Shown: positions 9,701 through 17,627 of the stretch, one piece after another | Layout of the letters: each line of letters opens with the position of its first letter | How positions within the stretch are numbered: the stretch's first letter is position 1 | NCBI GenBank assembly: GCA_963732855.1 | Contig: CAVTBB010000005.1 | Coordinates: forward strand, 248,001 to 312,000 | Reading direction: 5' to 3' | Origin: DASXVU01 sp963732855 | Lineage (GTDB): Archaea; Thermoplasmatota; Thermoplasmata; Methanomassiliicoccales; UBA472 | Length of the DNA: 64,000 nt | Notes under the pieces: generated by a model | Databases searched by the model: none | What the model saw: only the letters and a program-made list of their open reading frames with translations | What the model was told of the DNA's origin: nothing | Made by a program: the position numbers and the translations under genes

Positions 9701-10848
9701 CTCTTGTTCAGACCAGTGATGACAACCTCTTTCCCGGCAACGTGATCGGGAAGTTGTACACCGTCCTGATAAATGACGTAATAGTCAATCGCAGACCCCC
9801 CGTCTCGAATCGGGGCGGTCCAGCTCAGATATGCTTGGTTAATGCCCGGTACTGCTTTCAGTCCGGTCGGGGCACCAGGTACGGTGCTGGGGGTTGATAG
9901 GACCTCGAGTGTCGTTGGTCCGTCTCCCACGAGGTTCTGTGCGTAGACCGCAAAAACATAGGTTTGGCCATTGGTCAGGCCGGTGATCACGGCGGACGTG
10001 TCCGTAGTTCCATAGACCATATTCCCATCCATGACCACGACGTAGGACCAGATACTGGACCCGCCATCGTTCGGAGCGGACCAGGAGAGACTGACCTGAC
10101 CGTTACCTGGAATCACCGTGAGATCCGTCGGTGCATCGGGATAGGTCATCGGGATCAACGTTTCACCCCGTTGAGGACCGTCTCCGGCAGCGTTGTGGGC
10201 GGCGATGGAAAAATTGTACTCCTGACCATTGGTAAGGCCGCTGATCGTCACGCGCCCTTCGATGGTGTGCAGGACATCCACACCGTCCTGATAGATGACG
10301 TAGTACAGGACCGCAGATCCTCCATCGCTTTCGGGGAACAACCAGCTGAGGTTGACATATTCATTTCCTGAGGAGAAAGTCCAGTGCCTGATCCCTCCAG
10401 GAAGGGAATATGGAGTGGCGTCTGCATAATCGCTTTGCGGACCGGTTCCGGCAGCGTTGTGGGCGGCGACCGTGAATATGTAAGTCCGGGGGCTGTAAAT
10501 GTCGCTAACATCGAGTCCGGTAACGTTCATCGTCAGCCCGGTCGGATGATCAGGCATCTCGATATCATACAGATAAACAACGTAGTAGTCGATCGCGCCG
10601 CCACCATTGAAAAGAGGCGCGGTCCAGTTCAGGGACAAGCTGGCATAGCCCGCTATGGCAGTCAGTCCGGTCGGGGCATCGGGCGCTGCGATATCGCCTT
10701 CGTAATCTAGGTATGCGGTGCCTTGAACAGTCTCCGCAGAGGCTCCTGGACTGGCAAGGATGCTGACCGAAACCAAGAGAATCAACATTGAGAATATGCT
10801 CAATACCAGCAGCCATTTCGATCTCAATAATAAGCCCCTTAGAGTCAT
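6733..10848 (-). CDS. Cell-surface protein with 12 fibronectin type III domains
   Basis: A 1371-residue secreted and membrane-anchored protein. Residues 1-40 form a signal peptide (basic LLRSKW, then a hydrophobic core, ending in ASAET). Twelve tandem FN3 domains of about 90 residues follow; each begins with a variant of PDAPTGLTA and has a WSAPxxxGGSxIxxY strand and a HNxAGxGP turn. Next comes a roughly 200-residue non-FN3 beta-rich region resembling an Ig-like/invasin fold. The protein ends with one membrane helix (LLIAIAGTAVVAILLVSGL) and a basic RKRRNK stop-transfer tail. Its role is probably adhesion or cell-envelope structure. The FN3 units are of the same type as those in the receptor kinase at 17628-23300. 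A TATA-like element at 10865-10873 lies about 20-25 nt before the ATG, implying a leaderless or very short-leader mRNA. Confidence 0.9.
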   Translation of the reverse strand: MTLRGLLLRSKWLLVLSIFSMLILLVSVSILASPGASAETVQGTAYLDYEGDIAAPDAPTGLTAIAGYASLSLNWTAPLFNGGGAIDYYVVYLYDIEMPDHPTGLTMNVTGLDVSDIYSPRTYIFTVAAHNAAGTGPQSDYADATPYSLPGGIRHWTFSSGNEYVNLSWLFPESDGGSAVLYYVIYQDGVDVLHTIEGRVTISGLTNGQEYNFSIAAHNAAGDGPQRGETLIPMTYPDAPTDLTVIPGNGQVSLSWSAPNDGGSSIWSYVVVMDGNMVYGTTDTSAVITGLTNGQTYVFAVYAQNLVGDGPTTLEVLSTPSTVPGAPTGLKAVPGINQAYLSWTAPIRDGGSAIDYYVIYQDGVQLPDHVAGKEVVITGLNKSIWDDDQKYTFTVAAHNAFGDGPQSKPVGVIPIAIPPEPRRVESTPGDGEITISWMSPDQYSGSPILYYIVFKDGVDAVHTSDYSVTFKGLTNGQTYLFSVASHNDAGNSTHWNLTDYPRTTPDAPTDLAATPGNGQVSLSWSAPIDNGGAKIWSYIIFMDGAMEAGTQDTSIVIDGLKNGITYNFTVLAQNLVGEGPRSSGVISTPRPDVPTVPVDLTAIPGDGRIELSWSSPLNNGGAQIDYYAVYQDGNDVEHVSVNSVTIIVRNGESHSFTVAAHNAAGTSAYSNAVQETPYTFPDAPIGFTTVPGNGQVTLNWNAPAFDGGRAIDYYIVYQDRIALPYHLTGPTTIIAGLDNGHAYSFTVSAHNLAGIGTQSHTMESTPGTLPDAPTGLEAVPDKVNITLNWTAPMFDGGGIITGYNIYRSTTEAGTYSIISTPSGLSYVDVDVFQGQTYWYKVRSVNTAGESAQVGPVSVILPKAPSAPQDLQANTSNAQVTLTWIAPNDHGGSSIDYYAVFQNNIDIMHVTGNSVMITGLTNGQSYSFTIAAHNFGGLSAYSNIVQTRPYTLPNAPVGLTATPGNRLVTLTWDAGDDGGSAIVHYDVTQNGAALSIDPIGPTCVITGLTNGRSYNFTVAGHNSAGIGPYSYVTVSPIQTEPSAPMNLTASTIDSGIVLEWSSPANNGGYPITYMVFRGTAPGSESPLVNIPENSYSDREVVLGISYYYFVKAINQLGSSIPSNGIGPISASAVAVLEMETDTSSSSIGISITITGEVKTVGFGMPIAGVNVDLSYSVNDGLTWIDMTSVSTSAMGSFSTQWIPSATGVYSLRGSWAGNTVYQAAISIISLAVEASSDNHAFTVQSNSTISDLSFNSQNMELSFKVSGDPGTFGYSRIVISKELVAIGSDIKVSLDGTDMDYQLTSTDSSWILYFTYHHSTHSIVASLNEGSNGGSGEVTNESPLLLIAIAGTAVVAILLVSGLVVARKRRNK

Positions 10849-10864
10849 TGAAGGACGATTCCGG

Positions 10865-10873
10865 CTATATATT
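10865..10873 (-). promoter_or_regulatory. TATA-like box for the FN3 surface-protein gene
   Basis: The minus strand reads AATATATAG, centred about 21 nt before the ATG at 10848. This fits an archaeal TATA box driving a leaderless or near-leaderless transcript. Confidence 0.5.
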
Positions 10874-10878
10874 CTTGG

Positions 10879-11430
10879 CTATCGAACCAAATTGTGATAC
10901 ATCCCATTCCGTTGCTGCATTGATGACGAACCATCGGCGTTCCTGCAGTAACCTGAACAACCATTGTGTGTTTTTTGAATTTCGCATTCACCGCTAAATT
11001 TCACTTCAAAATGTGCACAAATGTTAAGAACAAAAATACATCCAGTTCTCATTGATGAAATTAATAATTGATTCTCTTGGCATCGTTCTTCGGGGGCAAT
11101 CTTTCCGCAGGGATCGTCAGATAGTGGGATAGCAGGTCGATCTGCACCAGGCCTGAGAATACCGTTGATCATGTGCTCAATATCGGACAACGTCTCGATT
11201 CTTGGATGTGATGATTTCCAGGCTTCCCTACTATGACCGTATGGGAAATGGGAAAGGTGCGCTGAGCCATGGTTAGGGCCGAGGATTGCGTCAGATCTCA
11301 GGCGCATCACCGGATGCTTAGGGTGCACCAGACCGAAGCAGGATCTGACTCCAATAATTCTATGAGTGCATTCGTTGGTGAATGCATGGAGCCGACCTGC
11401 GGTCAGTTTGGCGACGCCACCTTCGATCAT
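10879..11430 (-). CDS. Doubtful 183-codon open frame downstream of ftsZ
   Basis: This open frame fills most of the 645 bp between ftsZ and the FN3 surface protein. A GAGGGG lies about 8 nt before its ATG. The predicted protein is rich in His, Ser, Pro and Cys, and I recognise no family. The first 110 codons have a mildly GC-rich third position like the surrounding genes; the last 60 run into AT-rich sequence that looks non-coding. It could be a lineage-specific gene, a decayed gene, or chance. I looked for SRP RNA and RNase P RNA hallmarks on both strands and did not find them. Confidence 0.3.
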   Translation of the reverse strand: MIEGGVAKLTAGRLHAFTNECTHRIIGVRSCFGLVHPKHPVMRLRSDAILGPNHGSAHLSHFPYGHSREAWKSSHPRIETLSDIEHMINGILRPGADRPAIPLSDDPCGKIAPEERCQENQLLISSMRTGCIFVLNICAHFEVKFSGECEIQKTHNGCSGYCRNADGSSSMQQRNGMYHNLVR

Positions 11431-11493
11431 ACTTAACCCCTCAACGAGGAAGGAGAGGGCGTCTCTGCCGACGCAGCTCGTTCACCCCCAAGT

Positions 11494-12699
11494 TCAACGC
11501 ACGAAATCCACCTCATCATTGACCTGTTGCCTCGGTTGCTGATACTGGGATGAGATGGACGGGTTCTGTGGTGCCCCCCTTGGTGCAGGCTGGGTGCTAA
11601 TCCCTGCCCCTCGGGCGTCCAGCATGTACTTGCTCTTAGCGCCAGTGACGATCAGCAGGATCTTGATCGTTCCCTCGAGCTCCGGCTCGATCGAACATCC
11701 CCAAATGATCCTTGCCCTTTCGCTGACGGATTTGGTAACGATCTCGGCGGCCTTTTGGGCCTCTCCTACGGTCATGTCCGGTCCGCCGACGACCCGGATC
11801 AGCGCGCCCCTGGCCGCTCTCAGGTCAATCTCTCCCAGCATCGGTGAGGTGAGCGCTTCCTGGACCGCATCCTTGACGCGATCATCCGAATCATTGTTCG
11901 CTTCGCCGATACCGACGAAGGCCACCCCGCCCTCGTTCATGACGGTCTGGATATCCGCATAATCCAGGTTGACCAGACCGGGCTTCGTGATGATCTCCGT
12001 GAGGCCCTTGATGGTCTGCATCAGGACCTCATCCGCGACCTTGAACGCCGCCTCGATCGGCAGCTTCGGGACCATTTCCAGGAGCTTGTCGTTCGGGACC
12101 ACGATGGTGGTGTCGCAGGTCTGCCTTAGCTTATTCAAGCCAGACAGGGCATTCTCCATCCTTAACGTTCCTTCGGCCTTGAACGGAATGGTGACGACAC
12201 CCAGGGTTAGTGCCCGGATCTGTTCTTTGGCGATGGCGGCGACATAGTGCGCCGAACCGGTTCCGGTCCCGCCCCCCATGCCTGCGGTGACGAAAACGAT
12301 GTTGCCCCCTTTGAGGAAGTCCCTGATTTCGATGTCATTCTCCCGTGCAGCCTCTTCTCCCACCTCAGGCTTCGCCCCCGCCCCTAGACCCCTGGTCTTT
12401 ATCTTGCCGATCAGGATTTTCTTAGGGGCGCGGATGGTCAATAAGTGTTTGGCGTCGGTATTGATGGCACAGAGCTGTGCCCCGCTGATGCCAGCATCAA
12501 CGCAGCGGTTGATCGTGTTGCAGCCGCCACCGCCGCATCCAACGATCTTGATACAGACATCCAGCTGTGCAGCGATGCGGCGCAGTTCCTCATCGCTCGC
12601 GCTCACGGCAGGAGCTGTCTGTTGGTTTCCCACACTTCCATTTACCGGTTGCTTTTCTCCGGCGTTCATTAGCGCTTCATTTACCAATGAGCTTGGCAT
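11494..12699 (-). CDS. ftsZ: Cell division GTPase FtsZ
   Basis: This tubulin-family GTPase forms the cytokinetic ring. The sequence has the N-terminal nucleotide-binding loop VGCGGGGCNTINR, the AINTDAKHL segment, the tubulin signature GGGTGTGSA and the catalytic T7-type region (NLDYADIQTVM). It is 401 residues long. A variable proline/glutamine-rich linker leads to a short conserved tip, DEVDFVR, resembling the C-terminal peptide by which FtsZ contacts membrane anchors. About 50 residues precede the GTPase core. AGGGATG about 8 nt upstream supports the ATG at 12699, and an AT-rich TATA-like stretch (AAATATTTATTAT) lies near 12735-12748. Whether it is FtsZ1 or FtsZ2 was not decided; it is not CetZ-like in its T-loops. 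Confidence 0.93.
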   Translation of the reverse strand: MPSSLVNEALMNAGEKQPVNGSVGNQQTAPAVSASDEELRRIAAQLDVCIKIVGCGGGGCNTINRCVDAGISGAQLCAINTDAKHLLTIRAPKKILIGKIKTRGLGAGAKPEVGEEAARENDIEIRDFLKGGNIVFVTAGMGGGTGTGSAHYVAAIAKEQIRALTLGVVTIPFKAEGTLRMENALSGLNKLRQTCDTTIVVPNDKLLEMVPKLPIEAAFKVADEVLMQTIKGLTEIITKPGLVNLDYADIQTVMNEGGVAFVGIGEANNDSDDRVKDAVQEALTSPMLGEIDLRAARGALIRVVGGPDMTVGEAQKAAEIVTKSVSERARIIWGCSIEPELEGTIKILLIVTGAKSKYMLDARGAGISTQPAPRGAPQNPSISSQYQQPRQQVNDEVDFVR

Positions 12700-12721
12700 T
12701 TACGCATCCCTGATAATATAG

Positions 12722-13255
12722 GATGCTAATTCATAATAAATATTTCTGAAAAACAAAATTAACTGGTTAGAAAAAATAATGCGATGCTTCGCATGATGCT
12801 TCGCATAATACACGTTCATCTTTTTACTATTGTTTCAAATTTCCATTATTTATAATATTGTTATATATAAAATATTATTATATTACGTGGTGTGATTATT
12901 CTGCCGCCTTAAGAAGGGCATCCCTGAACTCCTCATACCCTAACCATTTTCATAAAACCCCATATCGTAGCTATCGATTTTTCTTGAGTACCTGAACGGA
13001 CTGGATATCTGCATTGATTGGGAGTGTCGGAAACGTGCACCCTCGGTACGACACTTTCAGTGCCCAACACCAGACTCATGAACAAATATGGTTTCGACAG
13101 ATCAGGTTTGATGGTTCAGCCCACCTCGCTCAGCAGCTCCGATCGGTAGAGATGAAGAGCTATCCACGCCCCCTACTTGAACAAGCGGCGAATTAAATAT
13201 TAATGAAAATGTTTCTCCTATGACCTGAGTGGTTCCATGGTGACGGAGGAAGAGA
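12722..13255. other. Intergenic region without a convincing gene
   Basis: This AT-rich gap follows the ftsZ promoter side. It holds the tandem palindromes and a very AT-rich block around 12838-12900. Short open frames here (for example 13014-13196) lack start signals and coding character. No RNA structure was recognised. Confidence 0.5.
12784..12807. promoter_or_regulatory. Tandem palindromes upstream of ftsZ
   Basis: Two adjacent copies of ATGCTTCGCAT, each an inverted repeat (ATGC/GCAT with a 3-nt centre), lie 12 bp apart. They sit 85-110 bp before the ftsZ start and about 40-60 bp beyond its TATA-like box. The layout suggests a protein-binding site; no experimental basis. Confidence 0.4.
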
Positions 13256-13531
13256 ATGATCAAATGTTCACAATGCGGGATGGTCTTCGATCCACACGCT
13301 AAGGGCCAACACTTAGCGTCGATCTCCGGCAGCATCATGGGAGATGAATACATCGAGTCGTTCTACTTCTGCGACCTGTGCCAGGTCTATACCGTGGAGA
13401 TCTATCATGACCGGTTCTTGGGAGACGAGGAGATCTTTGTAAGGGGTCCAATCTCAAAACAAGAAGGGGATGATAAGGTCGGATTCGATCAAACAATGCT
13501 CCGACCCATGGGACAAGAAATGTCGGTGTAA
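13256..13531 (+). CDS. Small zinc-ribbon protein, 91 aa
   Basis: A small cytoplasmic protein with a treble-clef/zinc-ribbon layout: CSQC at residues 4-7 and CDLC about 40 residues later, which together can bind one zinc. Between them is a glycine/serine-containing loop, and after the second pair a conserved-looking stretch (VYTVEIYHDRFLGDEE). A GGAGG 7-8 nt before the ATG fixes the start. I recall similar short proteins of unknown function in other prokaryotes, but cannot name a family. It stands alone between the ftsZ promoter region and a convergent hypothetical gene. Confidence 0.75.
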   Translation: MIKCSQCGMVFDPHAKGQHLASISGSIMGDEYIESFYFCDLCQVYTVEIYHDRFLGDEEIFVRGPISKQEGDDKVGFDQTMLRPMGQEMSV

Positions 13532-13643
13532 GGCGCATCAGTCCTATTTTGATGGGGCTCTTGACTGAGAGGTCGGGTCCGTTCCGTATTAAATATCGGT
13601 TGAGGGAAAAAGAGCTCTCCTTGCCGACCCTAAGAGGAGGTGT

Positions 13644-14228
13644 TCAGATATCGCCCTTGTCCGGAAACTTTGGCAAAGAGCTCATCCAACCGATCAGCTC
13701 GGTGAACATTTCCACAAAATTCGGATCCTCTTCGACCAATAGCTGAGAATACCGCACAAGTGAGCCGTCATCGAGCTCTTCGGTCAGTTTTGGCAGCCTG
13801 AAGTCATATCCATCAATGATGCTCGGACCCATATCATAAGCATTATCGGTAAGAATGGGTTCGATCTCTTTCTTGTTTAGCTTGAGTTGGGCGTAGATAT
13901 CCGTGCGCATTTCTGGTATCATTCCCTTCATCTTTTCGTCGACCTCGGGCAGTTTCTCTTCGAAATCCTGAGCTACGCTTTCCCGCGCTTCTTCCCCGCC
14001 CATCGTTCCGGCCATTTCTGAGGCCAAGGCACCGGTTGTTCCCATCATAACCTGAGTGAAGCCGCCCATTAGTTCGCTCATCAGTATTATGCTTGTGTTC
14101 ACCATCGCGTTCATTATCCTCTGCGTTCGATCCGTTCTATTCTGGATCGCCTCATCATTGCCGCTGGAATCTTGCTCTGATATGCCTGAACAACCTTTCT
14201 CTGCCATGGGAGCGCCTACATTTGACAT
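13644..14228 (-). CDS. Hypothetical protein, 194 aa, helical and acidic
   Basis: A protein of unknown function. The N-terminal 35 residues are polar and likely disordered. A Met/Ala/Gly-rich helical segment follows (about residues 40-75, methionine-rich but weakly hydrophobic, perhaps membrane-associated). The remainder is acidic with a central Glu/Lys-rich helix and a C-terminal segment ending in PKFPDKGDI. A TATA-like TTATTAAT lies about 20 nt before the ATG at 14228, which suggests a leaderless transcript starting there; an internal ATG at 14207 is the alternative. It runs convergently to the zinc-ribbon gene at 13256 and divergently from the DUF2299-like gene. Confidence 0.65.
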   Translation of the reverse strand: MSNVGAPMAEKGCSGISEQDSSGNDEAIQNRTDRTQRIMNAMVNTSIILMSELMGGFTQVMMGTTGALASEMAGTMGGEEARESVAQDFEEKLPEVDEKMKGMIPEMRTDIYAQLKLNKKEIEPILTDNAYDMGPSIIDGYDFRLPKLTEELDDGSLVRYSQLLVEEDPNFVEMFTELIGWMSSLPKFPDKGDI

Positions 14229-14340
14229 TAGTATTTGTCAGATTTATTAATAACACTTGTCACGAATACATATTTTATAAATAGTGTGTCATATATAACA
14301 TATTTTCAATATATTTTAGACCGAGGACGGGTTGAGGGAT

Positions 14341-14808
14341 ATGTCAACTGAGAATCGAGAGGAGAATCTCAATCAGGTCGTGCAATGGGCAGTTCGATCT
14401 GGTTTCGAGGTCGCGTCGGTATTGGACTCGAACCATGATTTTGTGGTCGAGATAGCCGAGAAAGAGACGATGCTTCACGTGCAGATCGTCCATCAAAAGT
14501 TCGACAGCCCGTTCGTTCTAGTGGTGGGTCTTGTGAACATCCCTGAGACGGACCGAGATACATTGAAGGGGTGCAAACGGGATCAGTTTAACGATCTTAT
14601 CTGGGAGATTAAACTGAATCTTCTGCAAAAAGGGGTCGATTTTACCGTTATGGGGGCTGAGAATGATCCAGACGCCTGGGAAGTGCAAAGGCACCTGTTC
14701 CTGAACGAAACCGATCTGAATCAATTCTATGAAGCCTACTCCAAGGTGAAGAACTCGCTGATAGGCATCATCTGGTCATACAAACGGGCGCTTGACTCAA
14801 GTGCTTGA
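14341..14808 (+). CDS. DUF2299-like protein
   Basis: A protein of about 155 residues whose layout matches, from memory, the archaeal DUF2299 family. It has a short helical N-terminus (VVQWAVRSGFEV) and a beta-rich half with an HVQIVHQK strand. The second half is helical, with WEIKLNLLQKGVDFTVMG and a final amphipathic helix (YSKVKNSLIGIIWSYKRAL). The function of that family is unknown. An in-frame TTG at 14332 is an alternative start; GAGG elements lie before both. An AT-rich TATA-like sequence is present near 14290. It may share a divergent promoter region with the gene ending at 14228. Confidence 0.72.
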   Translation: MSTENREENLNQVVQWAVRSGFEVASVLDSNHDFVVEIAEKETMLHVQIVHQKFDSPFVLVVGLVNIPETDRDTLKGCKRDQFNDLIWEIKLNLLQKGVDFTVMGAENDPDAWEVQRHLFLNETDLNQFYEAYSKVKNSLIGIIWSYKRALDSSA

Positions 14809-15064
14809 TCAAAATTGGAAATCCTTCAGAATTGAGTATGGTCGTCGCCAACTAAGAGAAACTAGTGCCGCTCGAGGCCAGAAACCACCGAACAGCCAGA
14901 GATAGATATGTTTGCATTTCCGATGATTTTCCTTTCTCTACCGCACACCAACATGAAAGCGCAAATGTTCATGGTTTCCCAACTATTGGTCTAATCCGCG
15001 TTACAGCGACTAACAACAATTTCAGATGCTAGGATGCGTCATTTCATATAGGGGATTTGATTTC

Positions 15065-15079
15065 GACTGACGGTCAGTC
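15065..15079. promoter_or_regulatory. Palindromic operator of the TetR/efflux operon
   Basis: GACTGAC-G-GTCAGTC is a perfect 15-bp inverted repeat placed 11 nt before the TetR start codon. A TATA-like TCATATA at 15044-15050 would start transcription inside the repeat, so a bound repressor would block initiation. Autoregulation by the adjacent TetR protein is the natural inference. Confidence 0.75.
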
Positions 15080-15090
15080 AAGGTATTACA

Positions 15091-15747
15091 ATGCCCCGTT
15101 CAACCAAAGCCGCATCCGATCGCCGTCTCGAGTTCATCAACGCGGCCGAGGCGCTGTTCAATGAGAAAGGTTTCGAGAACACGTCCATCGACGACATCGT
15201 CGGGCGTGTCGGCGTGGCAAAGGGCCTTTTCTATTACTACTTCAAATCACGCGAAGAAATGTTGGGAGCTATCGTCGACATGATCCTGGACGAGATGGAA
15301 CAGATCGTTGTCCAGGCGACCAATAAGGAAGGGCTGACGGCAATGCAGCGCCTCCAGGAGATGACCTCCTCCTCAGACAAGATCCGGGTCCGGTCGGGCA
15401 GTTTGATGAAGTTCTTCCACGAGGAACGCAACCAGGCATTGCACCTCCAGCTCGAAGTGCGTTCGATGAAGTTCCTAGTCCCAGCGATGGAGGCGATCAT
15501 CAAACAAGGCGTCCAGGAAGGCATTTTCAACACGCCATACCCGAGGGAGACCGCTCTGGCCCTGTTCGGCATCAAGGGCGGCATCCATCACAGCAACGCC
15601 GGTACCGATTACAGCGAGGACGAGGTAAGGACCATCCAGGTCATCATGTTCCTCTCGGAACGTCTCCTTGGGGCCAAGGAGGGCACCTTCCAGGAGTTCT
15701 GGACGGAAATGAGGCGCCACAGCATGGAGAATGGCTGCGGCATTTGA
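15091..15747 (+). CDS. TetR/AcrR family transcriptional repressor
   Basis: A 218-residue repressor. The N-terminal helix-turn-helix is canonical: AAEALFNEKGFENTSIDDI, then VGVAKGLFYYYFKSREEML at about residues 44-62. The C-terminal ligand-binding part is helical and family-variable. It should bind the palindrome at 15065-15079 and release it when a toxic compound binds. It is followed by, and in one start choice overlaps, an efflux pump gene. That layout typically means the repressor controls both itself and the pump. AAGGT lies 6-7 nt before the ATG. Confidence 0.92.
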   Translation: MPRSTKAASDRRLEFINAAEALFNEKGFENTSIDDIVGRVGVAKGLFYYYFKSREEMLGAIVDMILDEMEQIVVQATNKEGLTAMQRLQEMTSSSDKIRVRSGSLMKFFHEERNQALHLQLEVRSMKFLVPAMEAIIKQGVQEGIFNTPYPRETALALFGIKGGIHHSNAGTDYSEDEVRTIQVIMFLSERLLGAKEGTFQEFWTEMRRHSMENGCGI

Positions 15748-15772
15748 TCCATATCAAGAATTGGGAAGTGTT

Positions 15773-17449
15773 ATGTTGTTCGGCAAACCAAAGAAAGAGA
15801 AGAAGGCCACAAAGCCACTGACACAGGAGGAGCGGTCAAAGCACCGTGTCCGCAAGTTCATCATGCTGGGCCTGGGACTAGGTATGCTCGTGGCCAGCCT
15901 GGACCAGACCGTCGTGGGGACCAGCCTGCCCAAGATCGTGGGCGACCTGGGCGGATGGAACCTATTCGCATGGCTGTTCACGGCATATATGCTGGCTGAG
16001 GTGCTGGCCATACCGGTCGCCGGCAAGATGTCCGATCGGTACGGTAGGAAGCCGGTCTTTCTGGTCGGTATGGGTCTGTTCCTTGCCGGTTCGATACTGG
16101 CGGGAATGTCCAACTCTATGGAAATGCTGATCGCCTGCAGGTTCATTCAAGGCCTGGGCGGCGGCGCGATCATGCCGGTGGCAATGGCCACTGTGGCTGA
16201 TCTGTATGCACCGACCGAACGTGGCAAGATCCAAGGAGTGTTGGGCGGCATCTTCGCCATTTCCAGTGTCATCGGTCCATTCCTGGGCGGATTCATAGTG
16301 GATAACCTGGACTGGCGCTGGGTATTCTACGTGAACCTGCCGGTAGGCATATTGGCGTTAGCGGTGACCTCGATGAAATTCCCCAACCAGGTGAGCGACA
16401 CCTCTAAGCGCATCGACTATACTGGCATGGTCACGCTCGCCTCCTGTCTAACACCGGCATTGCTGGTTATGACCTGGGGTGGGAGCACCTACGCCTGGGA
16501 CAGCATCGAGGTGATCGGCATGACCGCCCTAGCGGTAATGTCGTTGATCACCTTCATTTTGATCGAGCGCAGGGCCGAGGACCCGATATTGCCTCTGCAT
16601 CTGTTCCGTGAGCCGATCTTCACCCTGGGAAGCATGGGGCTGTTGGTCATATCCATGGGTCTCTTTGGCGTGATCGCCTTCCTGCCCATGTTCCTGCAGG
16701 CGGTCATCGGTATGAGCGCCACCGACAGCGGGGAGACCCTCATCCCGCTCATGATCGGTGTCATGATCACCGTACTGGCTAGCGGATTCCTGCTGAAGCG
16801 CACCGGATATAAGGTATGGCTGTTGATCGGGCCGCCGCTCTCGGCGTTCGGGCTGCTCATGCTTTCAACCATGCACGCAGGCAGTTCGGTTTCAGATGCG
16901 GTAATCTATCTTATCATCACTGGAATGGGGCTCGGAGCGGTCATGTCCAACTACATGGTCGCCGCCCAGAACGTGATGAACAAGAAGGAGATGGGCGTGG
17001 TGACGTCGTCCATGACGCTGTTCCGCAGTATCGGCGGCACCGTCGGCGTAACCGTGCTCGGTGCGATCGTCAACAGCCGCATGGTCGAGGAGTTCGGCCG
17101 GAACCTGCCAGCGGATACCTCCCCGGCGATAAATGCCTTGGATGTCAATACTCTTGGACAGCTTCTGCTCAATTCAAAGCTGGCCGAGGCCTACCAAGCT
17201 TCGACCTCCGTCCTGGACGCCATCAGGCTATCCCTGAGCAACAGCATCACTTACATGTTCTTGATCGGAGCGGCCATTGTGATGTTCGCCCTAGTGATGA
17301 GCGCGTTCATCAGAAGCGTGCCGCTGAAGAGCGAGGCCGAGTACCATGAGGAGGCAATCCTGGAGAATGCTGAGGCCAAGAGCGCCCTGGGTGTCGACAT
17401 GGCGGTAGCGATGGAGCTCCCCTCGGTAACGAGGATAACAAAGAAGTGA
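15773..17449 (+). CDS. MFS drug efflux transporter, DHA2 (EmrB/QacA) type
   Basis: A proton-driven multidrug exporter of the 14-helix DHA2 type. Visible signatures are LDQTVVGTSLPKIVGDLGG in helix 1 (motif D1), GKMSDRYGRKPVF (motif A) and GPFLGGFIVDNLDWRWVF in helix 5 (motif C, the antiporter motif). The N-terminus is cytoplasmic and Lys-rich (KPKKEKK). The frame is open from an ATG at 15731, overlapping the TetR gene by 17 bp. The ATG at 15773 is preferred because it has GGAAGTG upstream and removes a non-conserved extension. It is co-transcribed with the TetR repressor. Substrate cannot be inferred. Confidence 0.92.
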   Translation: MLFGKPKKEKKATKPLTQEERSKHRVRKFIMLGLGLGMLVASLDQTVVGTSLPKIVGDLGGWNLFAWLFTAYMLAEVLAIPVAGKMSDRYGRKPVFLVGMGLFLAGSILAGMSNSMEMLIACRFIQGLGGGAIMPVAMATVADLYAPTERGKIQGVLGGIFAISSVIGPFLGGFIVDNLDWRWVFYVNLPVGILALAVTSMKFPNQVSDTSKRIDYTGMVTLASCLTPALLVMTWGGSTYAWDSIEVIGMTALAVMSLITFILIERRAEDPILPLHLFREPIFTLGSMGLLVISMGLFGVIAFLPMFLQAVIGMSATDSGETLIPLMIGVMITVLASGFLLKRTGYKVWLLIGPPLSAFGLLMLSTMHAGSSVSDAVIYLIITGMGLGAVMSNYMVAAQNVMNKKEMGVVTSSMTLFRSIGGTVGVTVLGAIVNSRMVEEFGRNLPADTSPAINALDVNTLGQLLLNSKLAEAYQASTSVLDAIRLSLSNSITYMFLIGAAIVMFALVMSAFIRSVPLKSEAEYHEEAILENAEAKSALGVDMAVAMELPSVTRITKK

Positions 17450-17627
17450 GAGCGACAAACCCTTTCAATTTCTTCCTTTTCACTATGAACCGTTACTAAC
17501 ATGGTCCGTCATTTCAGTCAAAAATTTGATGGAGAATTCTTCCAATGCATTCAGGGGTGATTTCATTTCACAGCCCATTTATATTTCCAAGATCGATCCA
17601 TCGTATTCAGCAGACTTTTCTGCATTA

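Noticed and set aside
10849..11493. SRP RNA or RNase P RNA
   Set aside because: No GGAA-tetraloop helix-8 sequence and no RNase P P4 or CR elements were found on either strand.
13014..13196. 60-codon frame upstream of the zinc-ribbon gene
   Set aside because: Lacks a ribosome-binding site and any recognisable composition or motif.
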